From positions 3,224,001-3,288,000 of the forward strand of contig NZ_UWOE01000001.1 in assembly GCF_900604355.1 (NCBI RefSeq): a DNA stretch of 64,000 nt, in the 5' to 3' direction. Of this stretch, positions 8,213 through 16,620 are shown one piece after another. Source of the stretch: Luxibacter massiliensis. GTDB lineage: Bacteria; Bacillota; Clostridia; Lachnospirales; Lachnospiraceae. Every line of letters starts with the position of its first letter. Positions within the stretch are counted from its first letter, which is position 1. The position numbers were made by a program, and so were the translations under genes. Under the pieces are notes generated by a model, which worked only from the letters and a program-made list of their open reading frames with translations, was not told the origin of the DNA and did no database searches.

Positions 8213-8989
8213 TTACTCTTCCGGCTTTATTACGCCAAGCAATACAAACCTGGCATTGTTAAACTCGTAGCTGCAGGTGGAGAGCGTCAGGATTCGGTCT
8301 GTGACTGCCGGAGTAATTCCGCTGGTAAAGCACGAGCGTTCTTTAGTCTTATCCAGCCACTCTGTAAAATCCGGGTCTGAGGGGAAAGCCAATTTCCAGG
8401 CTTTATCTTGGACACTGGCCACATACCCGGAAAAAATTTCTATCTCATAATTTTTATCCGGCGTCAGCAGCAAAGCTACAGAATGTGAATCATAAAACTC
8501 CTGCTTCTTATATTCCGTAAGCTCGGAAAACATGCTGCCATTTTTCATATGATGTCCATAAATGATGCTGTGCCGGTCTGAGAAATCCACTCTGTTTCTG
8601 CTGTCCAGAAAGATGCAGCCGGATCCGTTCCACTCACCGCTGAACAAATGCTTCAGGTAATACTGGTTATCGTTACCCTGAACAACCGGATAATTGATTT
8701 CTGTCCCTTCAATATAAATCCATCCTACGATATCCGGATTGATTTCCTGCAGGGAAGCAAAATCTACAGCCGGCCACTCCCGTCCCCCAGACTCAGTTTC
8801 ATCATCCACTGGGGATGATGAAGGCGCTTCCGGTTCCTCCGGCAACTTCACATAGTCCTCCAAATCAGTATAGGAGTCCTCGCCTTCAGAATACTCATGG
8901 TACTGCTTATATAATTGAATGGCGCCTATCACAATACCGCTTGCAAATATCAAAATCAATATGATACAAATTATTCTTTTTTTCTTCAT
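8213..8989 (-). CDS. srtB: Class B sortase
   Basis: 258 residues: a short basic N-terminus, a single membrane segment (IICIILILIFASGIVIGAI), an acidic Pro/Ser linker, then the sortase fold. Catalytic residues are visible as His in SIIYGHHM, Cys in TLSTCSYEF and Arg in NNARFVLLG. The ATG at 8987-8989 is preferred because GGAGG lies nine bases upstream; an ATG two codons earlier is only three bases from it. The enzyme is a transpeptidase that anchors surface proteins to the wall. The probable substrate is the Cna-B protein at the other end of the window, which ends in VPKTG. Confidence 0.9.
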   Translation of the reverse strand: MKKKRIICIILILIFASGIVIGAIQLYKQYHEYSEGEDSYTDLEDYVKLPEEPEAPSSSPVDDETESGGREWPAVDFASLQEINPDIVGWIYIEGTEINYPVVQGNDNQYYLKHLFSGEWNGSGCIFLDSRNRVDFSDRHSIIYGHHMKNGSMFSELTEYKKQEFYDSHSVALLLTPDKNYEIEIFSGYVASVQDKAWKLAFPSDPDFTEWLDKTKERSCFTSGITPAVTDRILTLSTCSYEFNNARFVLLGVIKPEE

Positions 8990-9211
8990 GTCCATTCGCC
9001 TCCTTATTTTCATTACACGATCCGGGAGGATAATCTACAACCAATTTAGCGATTCTCTTTCCATTTTTCAAAATGATGTTATAAATGGCATTGAAAACTC
9101 AGCAAATCAAAATGACTGGCTAATAATTCCTGTTCACCCAGCGCATATTATATAAGTCGGGGCTTATTAATTCCAAACGCTCTCAGATGGCTTATATTGT
9201 TTCATTCGAAT

Positions 9212-9240
9212 TTGACATGTTTCATTGTTTGTGGTATAAT
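9212..9240 (+). promoter_or_regulatory. Consensus promoter of the AbiE-like pair
   Basis: TTGACA (9212-9217), 17-base spacer, TATAAT (9235-9240): a perfect consensus, 47 bases before the first gene. Confidence 0.85.
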
Positions 9241-9287
9241 GACTTTCCAATGAAATGAACTAACAGAAGCCATGAAAGGAGGAACCC

Positions 9288-10268
9288 ATGTTTGATTTTT
9301 TGAAAACGATATTTGGGGCCAATATTAATGTTTCAGAACTTGATTATCCAGACAAAACGCCCTTTTTTATCCGTGATGGATATAAAATCCAAATCCTGTC
9401 CTGGAAAAAAAGCCAGTGTGTGCTGCTGTCTCCCATTGATTCTTCCTGGAGGCTTCCAACATTAAAAAAACAGCTGACAAAATTTCAGGAGATCTGTGAT
9501 TTTCCCTGTGCGCTGTGCCTTGAAAACATCACATCCAAACAGCGGCGCAACCTGATTGAAAGTAATATACCATTTATTTCACCGTCACAGCAGGTCTATC
9601 TTCCTTTCTGGGGCTGCTCCTTTTTGGAAAAATTCAAAGCGGAAACAACCGTCCCGGATAAAATGGCTCCCGGAACCCAGCTTGTATTCTTGTATTTATA
9701 TTATTTGAAGACCGCTAATACAACAAATTTGACACAGATATCCAAGGAGCTTTCACTTTCCAAAGCAACCTGCACCAGGGCAATCGACGATCTTACCGCA
9801 TCCGGCCTTATAACCTGCAAGGCAGAGGGAACAAACAAATGGATTGCTCCGGCCTTTGAAAAGCCTGAATTTCTAAAGAAAGGTTATCCCCGCTTGAAAT
9901 CACCGGTGGAAAGGCTTATATATGTGAGGGCATCCTTTCACGATGCAGCATTGCCGAAAAGCGGCGTCATTGCCCTGGCAGATATCTCAATGGTCGGTGC
10001 AGATGAACAGGACGGAGCAGCTGCCATCTCAAAAAAGGGCGGTGCCGGGATACCGGCTACAGAAATTATTTCTGAACAGGATTTCCGGGATTTCGGAGGA
10101 CGCATCCTCGAAGTGTGGCGCTACGATCCGACCTTACTGGCAAACGGCGGTCGGGTTGATGACATCTCGTTGCTGCTAAGTTTGGAGGACAATCCAAATG
10201 AACGGATTCAAATGGGACTGGATGTTATAAGGGAAAAGCACGAACTTCCTATCAAGTATGAGGAATAA
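9288..10268 (+). CDS. HTH protein, probable AbiEi-like antitoxin/regulator
   Basis: 326 residues with AGGAGG upstream. A winged-helix segment is visible at about 155-190 (LTQISKELSLSKATCTRAID followed by LTASGLI). Flanking N- and C-terminal regions lack obvious motifs. It is followed 15 bases later by an AbiEii-like nucleotidyltransferase. In type IV AbiE systems the first gene is a DNA-binding antitoxin that represses the operon, and the order and spacing here fit. The N-terminal 130 residues are not typical of AbiEi, so the assignment is by context. Confidence 0.6.
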   Translation: MFDFLKTIFGANINVSELDYPDKTPFFIRDGYKIQILSWKKSQCVLLSPIDSSWRLPTLKKQLTKFQEICDFPCALCLENITSKQRRNLIESNIPFISPSQQVYLPFWGCSFLEKFKAETTVPDKMAPGTQLVFLYLYYLKTANTTNLTQISKELSLSKATCTRAIDDLTASGLITCKAEGTNKWIAPAFEKPEFLKKGYPRLKSPVERLIYVRASFHDAALPKSGVIALADISMVGADEQDGAAAISKKGGAGIPATEIISEQDFRDFGGRILEVWRYDPTLLANGGRVDDISLLLSLEDNPNERIQMGLDVIREKHELPIKYEE

Positions 10269-10283
10269 CAAGGAGAAACACTT

Positions 10284-11039
10284 ATGGTAAAAGGAATAGA
10301 TATTTTTAGAGAGCATTTTAACAATTTTAAGGACCAGTATACGGTTATCGGTGGATTCGCCTGCGACCTGCTTATGTCAGACGCCGGACTTGACTTCCGC
10401 CAGACCGTTGATATCGACATGGTAATTACCGTGGAAGCCCTGACTACAGAATTTGCAAAAGCATTCTGGGATTTCATTGAAGCCGGAGGCTACCACGCCA
10501 GACAGCGAAGCACTGGCCAGCCTGAGTTCTATCGCTTTATTGACCCTGCCAACCCATCTTATCCTAAAATGATAGAGCTTTTCTCAAGGCCGCAGAATCA
10601 TGTGAAGCTTCAGCCAGATTCCCATCTCATGCCCTTGCATATTGATGATGAAGTGTCCAGCCTGTCGGCGATCCTTTTGAATGACGACTACTATCATTTC
10701 CTTTTGGATGGGAGAACCGTCACGGATGGTATCTCTATTCTGGATGCCGAACACATCATTCCCCTAAAAATGAAAGCGTGGCTTGATCTAAAGGATAAAA
10801 AGGAACAAGGGCTTCATGTAAATTCCCGTGATATCCGTAAGCACCGTCTGGATGTATTCCGTCTTTTTCCACTAATCCGGGAAGACCTGAAGATTTCAGT
10901 ACCATCCTCTGTTGGAGCGGACATCCAAAACTTTATTGCGCAAATGCGCGAAACGGACATTCGGCTGGAAGATATCGGAATTCACCGTTCAAAAGATTCG
11001 ATTCTCGACATTTACAATAACATGTACATAGCAAATTAA
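10284..11039 (+). CDS. AbiEii-like nucleotidyltransferase (candidate toxin)
   Basis: 251 residues. The nucleotidyltransferase signature is present: VIGGFACDLL (GG at 22-23) and the metal-binding DxD of TVDIDMVI (D43, D45). The later segment ISILDAEHIIPLKMKAWLDL resembles the conserved helix of AbiEii/MNT-type enzymes. Known members of this superfamily modify tRNA or other targets and cause growth arrest on phage infection. It is co-transcribed with the HTH gene from the consensus promoter at 9212. It could also be a non-toxic nucleotidyltransferase. Confidence 0.7.
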   Translation: MVKGIDIFREHFNNFKDQYTVIGGFACDLLMSDAGLDFRQTVDIDMVITVEALTTEFAKAFWDFIEAGGYHARQRSTGQPEFYRFIDPANPSYPKMIELFSRPQNHVKLQPDSHLMPLHIDDEVSSLSAILLNDDYYHFLLDGRTVTDGISILDAEHIIPLKMKAWLDLKDKKEQGLHVNSRDIRKHRLDVFRLFPLIREDLKISVPSSVGADIQNFIAQMRETDIRLEDIGIHRSKDSILDIYNNMYIAN

Positions 11040-11121
11040 ATTCCAGAAAAAACGAACTGCAAATTGTATTATAAGCAACTGATGGTATTCAAACAAGCAA
11101 AAAAGCAAAGGTGGTGGACAG

Positions 11122-11724
11122 ATGCCAAGACAATTCAAACAGGCACGGCTGATCAACAAGTTAAAGATGACAGAGGCTGCCGAAAAACTCGGCATCTCTC
11201 AGCCGACCCTAAGCGCATGGGAGGGAGAACGCAAGTCTCCTTCCATTGACGGACTTGAGAAAATGTCTGTTCTCTATGGTGTAACAACGGATTTTCTCCT
11301 CGGACGGTCAGAGCAGGGGATCTCGGTCCAATCTGTACCAATTGCTCCGGAAACCCTTCCAATCTTTCACGGAAAACCAGTCTGGTCTGCGGAGTATGGA
11401 TGGATGCTGGTTGATGCCGGCAATCATACTCTATTGCTCCCAAATGGACAGACCGTTCCGTTTGCTGACGCCAAAAGGCTGTTTACGCTGCCCCAGTTAT
11501 TTTCCGAACCGAGCCTGCCATCCGGAAAACCGCTAATCTTATCTGAGATCCAGCAGTTTACCCGGATATGGCTGGAGCCAATCTCTCCAGACTCAGATTT
11601 GCGGACTGAATTGCGGGGCTGGTATCAGGTCAAAAAGCATTTTGTCCAAAATGAGTATGGGAATCGGTTTTATTTGGATACCTATAGAGCAAAATGGCTT
11701 GCCTTTCATCCTGAACAGCAATGA
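11122..11724 (+). CDS. XRE-family regulator with unknown C-terminal domain
   Basis: 200 residues. An N-terminal HTH_3 (residues 4-60) shows LKMTEAAEKLGISQPTLSAW and a VLYGVTTDFLLGRS end. The C-terminal 130 residues (YGWMLVDAGNHTLLLPNGQ onward) look like a ligand or protein-binding beta domain not known to me. It lies on the same strand as the AbiE-like pair, 83 bases downstream, and ends at a terminator, so it may be the third gene of that unit. Confidence 0.75.
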   Translation: MPRQFKQARLINKLKMTEAAEKLGISQPTLSAWEGERKSPSIDGLEKMSVLYGVTTDFLLGRSEQGISVQSVPIAPETLPIFHGKPVWSAEYGWMLVDAGNHTLLLPNGQTVPFADAKRLFTLPQLFSEPSLPSGKPLILSEIQQFTRIWLEPISPDSDLRTELRGWYQVKKHFVQNEYGNRFYLDTYRAKWLAFHPEQQ

Positions 11725-11729
11725 AGAAA

Positions 11730-11769
11730 GCACCGATACCCGATATAATATCAGGCATCGGTGCATTTG
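11730..11769 (+). terminator. Terminator after the XRE gene
   Basis: Eight-base arms 11730-11737 (GCACCGAT) and 11757-11764 with a 19-base loop, followed by ATTTGTTGTTT. A 60-codon open frame starting at 11721 runs through this hairpin and is judged not real. Confidence 0.6.
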
Positions 11770-12090
11770 TTGTTTACGCTTTTGAACAGGCCGCCAAACA
11801 ATATTCAGTTGTAAGACTTATGTTCAACCACGGACAACAGTGTAAGGAGAATTTTTATTCCCTCTATAAGGATACTGCACCTCCTCCCCTTCAATTCACC
11901 TGACTTAAGCAGTGGACTTCTTCCATCTGCTTTTGTTGTGTAAATTGTATCAGGGAGGATTCTGCTTTCTTTCCCGATGTATCCTTCTGTTGTCCTATTT
12001 TTTGTGAATTTTTATAATTTAATGGTTGAAGCATATCGCCTTAAACTGCTCGATAACACGCCAGACCCATATTTTCGATTGAAAACATAA
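11770..12090. other. Non-coding gap
   Basis: About 320 bases between convergent units. I see no ribosome site linked to a plausible reading frame, and no repeat. The sequence is AT-rich toward 12000-12050. Confidence 0.4.
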
Positions 12091-12276
12091 TCACTTTTCA
12101 AAAACCAAGTCAATTTTTCTGATGCAGCCGTTTGCCCCTACTTCCGTAGGGACAAAACCGATATATCGAAAGCCTTTCTCCGCGTAACTATCTATGATTT
12201 CCCTATGCTTTTCAACATAAGAAAACACCACTCCTTTTGCTGAATATTCGATATTAACATACTCATATTTTTTCAT
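12091..12276 (-). CDS. DUF4177-family protein, 61 aa
   Basis: MKKYEYVNIEYSAKG, then HREIIDSYAEKGFRYIGFVP and a final KIDLVFEK match the DUF4177 pattern, a small soluble fold of unknown function. It has its own AGGAG and lies 17 bases after the ABC permease stop, so it is the last gene of the GntR/ABC operon. Confidence 0.8.
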   Translation of the reverse strand: MKKYEYVNIEYSAKGVVFSYVEKHREIIDSYAEKGFRYIGFVPTEVGANGCIRKIDLVFEK

Positions 12277-12292
12277 AGCAATTTCTCCTATC

Positions 12293-12940
12293 TTACAATT
12301 CTTGTTTCAAAAAAATCCGATAACTGATTTGATACATTCCATAACTCCAGACCAACGCGATAAGCGGGGAACAGCATAAGAGGATAAACACCGTCTGATC
12401 TGTCAGCTCCACGCCCAGTATTGCAAGCAGCTTATATGCCCCAAAACAAATTGCTGCCGGAATGAGGAACGATACCAGAAGCAAAACGCGCCCTTTTTCG
12501 GCTCCAAATTTAAACACCAGCGGGATTGACATACTTCCAAAAATGAGGGAAATTACCGTTGCCGCTAAGGTTAAAAACAGCAGTTCCACAATAGCGGCAG
12601 GGCTGAATGTAATTTTGCCTGCTATGCCTCCGCCGATCAAGCCTACAGCCAAGCCGAATACACTGCCAATCGCACAAAAGATTGCTAAGACAATAAACTT
12701 TCCAAACACTAAATCTCTTTTTGAAATGGGCATTATCATAGCATATCGCGCCCATTTGGAGTTATCGTCAAAAGAAAAAGTGGTTACAATCATCATACTG
12801 CATAGGATGCCGCAGATGAAAATATATGCTCCCACACCAGAGGTAGGAATAAAAGCCACAGCAAACACCGCAAGTATAAACAGCATAGATTTTGTATTGT
12901 GTCCGATATTATATAAATCTTTCAATATAAGGCTTTTCAT
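12293..12940 (-). CDS. ABC-2 type permease, YtrA-cluster type
   Basis: 215 residues with six predicted membrane segments, starting MKSLILKDLYNIG as in small ABC-2 permeases of GntR-linked exporters. The start overlaps the stop of the ATPase gene as ATGA. Together with the ATPase it should form an exporter; such clusters respond to cell-wall antibiotics or membrane stress in Firmicutes (family knowledge), but the substrate is not evident. Confidence 0.8.
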   Translation of the reverse strand: MKSLILKDLYNIGHNTKSMLFILAVFAVAFIPTSGVGAYIFICGILCSMMIVTTFSFDDNSKWARYAMIMPISKRDLVFGKFIVLAIFCAIGSVFGLAVGLIGGGIAGKITFSPAAIVELLFLTLAATVISLIFGSMSIPLVFKFGAEKGRVLLLVSFLIPAAICFGAYKLLAILGVELTDQTVFILLCCSPLIALVWSYGMYQISYRIFLKQEL

Positions 12941-13797
12941 TTTGCCCGCTCTCCTTTCACATACAGCAGCAGAATATCGTCAATCGTAGCATCATCAACG
13001 ACAGCCGCTTTATATTTTTTCCTGGCCTTTTCTTTATCAGCCACCAGCACATTCCACTGGTAATCGTCTTTGCGGTAAGCGAGGATCTCCGCTTTATCAA
13101 TCTGGTCGAAACCGGCTGCACCGCATCGAATGATTCCATATTTGTAGCGCAGTTCATCCTTTGTCTTGCAAAACAGGACTTTTCCCTGATGAATAAAAGT
13201 AATATAGTCGGCAACCTTTTCCAAATCCGTGGTGATATGGGAGGACATCAAGATGGAATGATTTTCATCCTGCACGAAATCCAAAAAGACATCAAGAATA
13301 TCATCCCGCATAACCGGGTCCAGACCACTGGTCGCCTCGTCCAAAATCAACAGCTTCGGTTTATGAGAAAGCGCCACAGCGATACACAATTTCATTTTCA
13401 TGCCTTTAGAAAGTGTTTTGATTTCTTTATCCAAAGGAAGTCCGAAGCGTTTCAAATAATCCTGATACAGGTATTCATCCCATTGTTTATAGGCGGATCC
13501 AGAGATCTTCCCCACTTTCGCAGGCGTCAATGTTTCATAGAAATTGATTCCGTCGAACACAACGCCTATGTCCTCTTTCAGCTGTTTTGATGAGGCTAAT
13601 TCCTGCCCCCAAAAAGTAACCGTACCGTCATCTTTCTTAATCAGATCAAGAATTGCATTGATCGTTGTACTCTTTCCGGCTCCATTCTCGCCAATCAGTC
13701 CCATAATCGTTCCTTTCGGAAGGTCGAACGAAACGTGGTCCAGCTGAAAGCCTTCATACTGTTTCGTTAAATTTTCCACCTGTAAGATTGTATCCAT
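12937..13797 (-). CDS. ABC transporter ATP-binding protein
   Basis: 286 residues. Walker A GENGAGKS (about 37-44), the signature LSKGMKMKL, Walker B LLILDEATSGLD and the H-loop MSSHI are all intact. The ATG at 13795-13797 follows GGAGGA six bases upstream; a GTG two codons earlier overlaps the ribosome site. It lies two bases after the GntR stop and overlaps the permease start, so the three are one operon. Confidence 0.9.
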   Translation of the reverse strand: MDTILQVENLTKQYEGFQLDHVSFDLPKGTIMGLIGENGAGKSTTINAILDLIKKDDGTVTFWGQELASSKQLKEDIGVVFDGINFYETLTPAKVGKISGSAYKQWDEYLYQDYLKRFGLPLDKEIKTLSKGMKMKLCIAVALSHKPKLLILDEATSGLDPVMRDDILDVFLDFVQDENHSILMSSHITTDLEKVADYITFIHQGKVLFCKTKDELRYKYGIIRCGAAGFDQIDKAEILAYRKDDYQWNVLVADKEKARKKYKAAVVDDATIDDILLLYVKGERAK

Positions 13798-13799
13798 AG

Positions 13800-14174
13800 T
13801 CACTCCTCCTGATAAAACATAGTTAAAAGCTCAACTAATTTTCCCAACGATATTCCACTGGTTCTGCCAATATCAGCGGCCTCCTGTAAATGCTCTTCCG
13901 CTAACCGCTGCTGTTCCTCTTGATAAAAGTCTTTATTCTGTGCCGCTACAAAACTTCCACGCCCGACTGTCGTCTCGATAAATCCGTCCCTTTGCAGATC
14001 TTCATATGCCTTTTGAACGGTAATTACGCTTACATGGATTGACTTTGCCAATGCTCGCATAGAAGGAATAGGATCACCCGTCTGTAGTTCACCGCTCATA
14101 ATCATAGCTTTTATCTGTGAGGTAATCTGCTCATAAATGGGTTTACTCGTATTACTGCTTATTATAATTTCCAC
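13800..14174 (-). CDS. GntR-family repressor (YtrA subfamily)
   Basis: 124 residues with a GTG start (complement of 14172-14174), with GGAGG upstream. The winged helix covers residues 10-75, with YEQITSQIKAMIMSGELQTG and SVITVQKAYEDLQRDGF. The short C-terminal dimerisation tail is that of YtrA, not of ligand-binding FadR types. It probably represses its own operon through the palindrome at 14197-14221, releasing it on cell-envelope stress (inference from family). Confidence 0.85.
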   Translation of the reverse strand: MEIIISSNTSKPIYEQITSQIKAMIMSGELQTGDPIPSMRALAKSIHVSVITVQKAYEDLQRDGFIETTVGRGSFVAAQNKDFYQEEQQRLAEEHLQEAADIGRTSGISLGKLVELLTMFYQEE

Positions 14175-14196
14175 AGGCTCCCTCCATCCGTCATGT

Positions 14197-14247
14197 AATG
14201 TACTTATTGAACAAGTACATTATAGCAACTTCAAGCACAATTGTCAA
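14197..14247 (-). promoter_or_regulatory. Promoter and operator of the GntR/ABC operon
   Basis: TTGACA (complement of 14242-14247), 17 bases, TATAAT (complement of 14219-14224). A perfect nine-base inverted repeat AATGTACTT/AAGTACATT (14197-14205/14213-14221) starts at the -10 box and covers the start of transcription, the expected place for a GntR repressor site. Confidence 0.85.
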
Positions 14248-14330
14248 TAAGGTAATGGCAAGTGGCAAAATTCTTATGAGAACAATAACAAATGGAATCT
14301 GTTCTCTGGAAAAGGAGCATAAACAAAACA

Positions 14331-14362
14331 AGACCACAAGGGAAGTAAAATCCTTGTGGTCT
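14331..14362. terminator. Bidirectional terminator
   Basis: Eleven-base arms AGACCACAAGG (14331-14341) and 14352-14362 with T-rich sequence on one side and A-rich on the other, so it works for the winged-helix gene on the minus strand and could block plus-strand reading. Confidence 0.7.
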
Positions 14363-14365
14363 TTG

Positions 14366-14872
14366 TTATGGTATTTCAAATTTATAACCTACACCGACAA
14401 TATTTTTGATATATTCCAGGCCATCCGGTGTTATCTTCAATTTCTTCCGCAGATTGCTCATATGATTGCTTACCGCTTTGCGTGAGTAAAAGGTAACATC
14501 CTCGTTCCAGACCAGCTCCATGATCAGCTCGTAAGTGAACACCCGCTGGGGATGCGTGATCAGCAGGGCAAGAATATCAAATTCTTTCGCCGTCAGATTT
14601 ACCACTTGTCCATCCACACGTACCAGCCGCTGCTCCAGGCAAAAGTACAAATCACCCATATGAATCTCTGTGAAGATACCTGCATTCTCTGTCAGCAACT
14701 CATAAGCTCCGGAGCGGATACCCAGGTTATCAGCTAAATCGCCATTCTGGTTTTCTTTGCCAAGAAGATAGTTTACTAGCTCCTGCCGCTGTCTTGCATC
14801 CAACAGCATAAGCAGCTTCTCTCCGATTTTATCTCCCGGTTCGGATATTTCCAATACAGCTAATTTTCCTAT
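14366..14872 (-). CDS. Stand-alone winged-helix (OmpR-type) regulator, copy 1, with ATA at the start position
   Basis: About 168 residues if it starts like its paralogue at 34576-35082. The C-terminal half is a Trans_reg_C domain (VVNLTAKEFDILALLITHP, then KAVSNHMSNLRKKL and VGVGYKFEIP) without a receiver domain. The paralogue starts ATG-GGA-AAA-TTA-GC; here the same position reads ATA (complement of 14870-14872) with GGAGG seven bases ahead. The first standard start is TTG at 14852-14854, 25 bases from the ribosome site. The gene may use a rare ATA start, or be poorly translated. Its target is unknown. Confidence 0.7.
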   Translation of the reverse strand: MGKLAVLEISEPGDKIGEKLLMLLDARQRQELVNYLLGKENQNGDLADNLGIRSGAYELLTENAGIFTEIHMGDLYFCLEQRLVRVDGQVVNLTAKEFDILALLITHPQRVFTYELIMELVWNEDVTFYSRKAVSNHMSNLRKKLKITPDGLEYIKNIVGVGYKFEIP

Positions 14873-14935
14873 GGTATCACCTCCGTTTTTTTATAACCCT
14901 CCATCCTTCAGCAATCTATGATAAACCATAAATAT

Positions 14936-14953
14936 GACAGCATTCTGTCATGT
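14936..14953. promoter_or_regulatory. Palindrome ATGACAG-N4-CTGTCAT
   Basis: Seven-base perfect arms in the gap upstream of the winged-helix gene. It could be an operator for that regulator, which would make it self-controlled. No equivalent was found upstream of the paralogue, so support is weak. Confidence 0.3.
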
Positions 14954-15136
14954 TTCATATCTTTTTTGTGCAATGAAGCCTTGCCCGGGCTTTATGCCCC
15001 TACCCTTTTCGCACTGACCTTATATACTTAAAATACTGTTCCGAAACATAAAAAAGCACATGACTCTTCTCGGTGAAAAATCAGACAGCATCTGGCTTCT
15101 TCATAATCAAACTTGTCCGTTGCTTGATTTTATTGA

Positions 15137-15853
15137 CTATAATCTTTGAAGAACAATAGAAATAAAATTCAAATATTTACCTCCGCCAGCCTCCATAGCT
15201 TTACGGTCACTGATTGCATACTCGTTTTCTTGCTTTAGCCAGTCGTTCCATACTTCCTCATTACTTTCCATCTCATGAATAGAAATTACCCTGGCCCCTT
15301 TGCAGTGGCGGATAATGTTTTCCCAATACATTATATCGTGCATATAATCAAGCTGATCCGGTGTCCATGAGAGAAGTAATTCTGGTGGCAGATTACTATG
15401 ACAATCTTTTTTCATTCCGGGAATGGCAATATAAATATAGCCACCATGTTTAAGATATGGGAGCAATTTATCGTCAAGGAATTTAGGATCTCGCCCAAAA
15501 TAATTATAGGAATCCGTACTGATGATTGCATCGAAAAATTCTTCCTCAAACGGAAGTGCCGTGGCATCTGCCTTAACCGGAATAATCTGCTCATCGGACA
15601 ACCCCATTTTGCGAAAGAATTTTCGATTATCTTCCGGATCGCTCCACAAATCCGTGGCATATACAGTAAACCCGTACTCTTTTACAAGAAAGAGGGAAGT
15701 CAACCCCTGACCGCTGCCAAGATCACATACTATGGAGTTTTGGGAGATTTTGCAATGAAGTAAAAGTTCCTCCTCCAGTTTGACTGGATTTGGCCCCATA
15801 ATTTTAGCCTGTAATTCAGGAATGTTATATTTTTGACTACGAATATATTTCAT
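15137..15853 (-). CDS. SAM-dependent methyltransferase (class I)
   Basis: 238 residues. Motif I is VCDLGSGQG (about 43-51), followed by an acidic YATDLW loop and KADATALPF, the usual Rossmann-fold SAM site. The substrate is not evident; small cupin-free methyltransferases of this kind include those acting on small toxic molecules. The start overlaps the end of the TetR gene by 17 bases, so the pair is co-transcribed. A decayed piece of the same gene lies at 17783-17890. Confidence 0.8.
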   Translation of the reverse strand: MKYIRSQKYNIPELQAKIMGPNPVKLEEELLLHCKISQNSIVCDLGSGQGLTSLFLVKEYGFTVYATDLWSDPEDNRKFFRKMGLSDEQIIPVKADATALPFEEEFFDAIISTDSYNYFGRDPKFLDDKLLPYLKHGGYIYIAIPGMKKDCHSNLPPELLLSWTPDQLDYMHDIMYWENIIRHCKGARVISIHEMESNEEVWNDWLKQENEYAISDRKAMEAGGGKYLNFISIVLQRL

Positions 15854-16478
15854 TTTTGTTTTCCCTTTCCTTTGTGTGAGATTCTATAAAAAAATCAATA
15901 TGCTTTATTAGCCGTTTTTCAATATCCACATAAGATTCATTTTCATCTGACATATTGATAAGTAAAAAAAGCGGGGAGAAAAATTCTATTGCAAGTTGGT
16001 ATGGGTCATTCTCCTTTAACACACCACATCTAATCATCTCACGAAAAATATCTTTTAAATAAAGAACAGGCCCACGCACAAGGCTATCCTGATACAACTT
16101 GTTTAATTCTGGATTACGATACTGCTCTAATGTGAGCATCTTACGATAATCAGCGGCAAATTCATTTGAAGTCCAAAACCTATATTGTGAAACGGCAAAA
16201 TTTTTAAGATTTTTCAATCCGATTTTCTCATATTGTTCTGGTGCACAATCAAATACATTTTCTGGCACACCATATTTCCGTGCTATTTCATGATCCGATT
16301 GTGACATACGCGCCACAATACTGTTAAAAATATCCTTCTTATTTTCATAGTGCTTATACAGCGCCCCTTTTGTAATTCCCAATTTTTCTGCTATTTTACT
16401 GACAGAAACTGCTTCATATCCGTCTTTTGCAAATAATTGCAATGCAACGGCCAATATTTTTTCCTTTGTATCAGTCAT
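15837..16478 (-). CDS. TetR-family regulator
   Basis: 213 residues. The N-terminal HTH is clear (ILAVALQLFAKDGYEAVSVS, then KIAEKLGITKGALYKHYENK). The C-terminal ligand domain is of the TetR_C type with a RKMLTLEQYRNPELNKLY stretch shared with the regulator at 22155. It has its own AGGAGG. It probably represses itself and the methyltransferase through the two palindromes at 16498-16549. Confidence 0.9.
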   Translation of the reverse strand: MTDTKEKILAVALQLFAKDGYEAVSVSKIAEKLGITKGALYKHYENKKDIFNSIVARMSQSDHEIARKYGVPENVFDCAPEQYEKIGLKNLKNFAVSQYRFWTSNEFAADYRKMLTLEQYRNPELNKLYQDSLVRGPVLYLKDIFREMIRCGVLKENDPYQLAIEFFSPLFLLINMSDENESYVDIEKRLIKHIDFFIESHTKERENKNEIYS

Positions 16479-16497
16479 TCTATGTACCTCCTACAAT

Positions 16498-16556
16498 GTA
16501 AACAATCGTTTACCTCTTCTTTTTGATATTATAGTAAACGCTCGTTTACTTGTCAA
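16498..16556 (-). promoter_or_regulatory. Promoter with double TetR operator
   Basis: TTGACA (complement of 16551-16556), 17 bases, TATAAT (complement of 16528-16533). Palindromes GTAAACaaTCGTTTAC-type at 16498-16513 and 16534-16549 share the half site GTAAACG. The second fills the promoter spacer; the first covers the transcript start. Confidence 0.9.
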
Positions 16557-16620
16557 GAGGATTTTTATGAGCCAATCTGTGCAAAGCATTTCCTATCGTA
16601 AAAGTGAGAATCGCTGGTTC

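Noticed and set aside
10208..10477. Antisense frame across the AbiE-like junction
   Set aside because: No ribosome site and it covers the conserved nucleotidyltransferase start on the other strand.
11721..11903. 60-codon plus-strand frame after the XRE gene
   Set aside because: It runs through the terminator hairpin, overlaps the previous stop and has no ribosome site.
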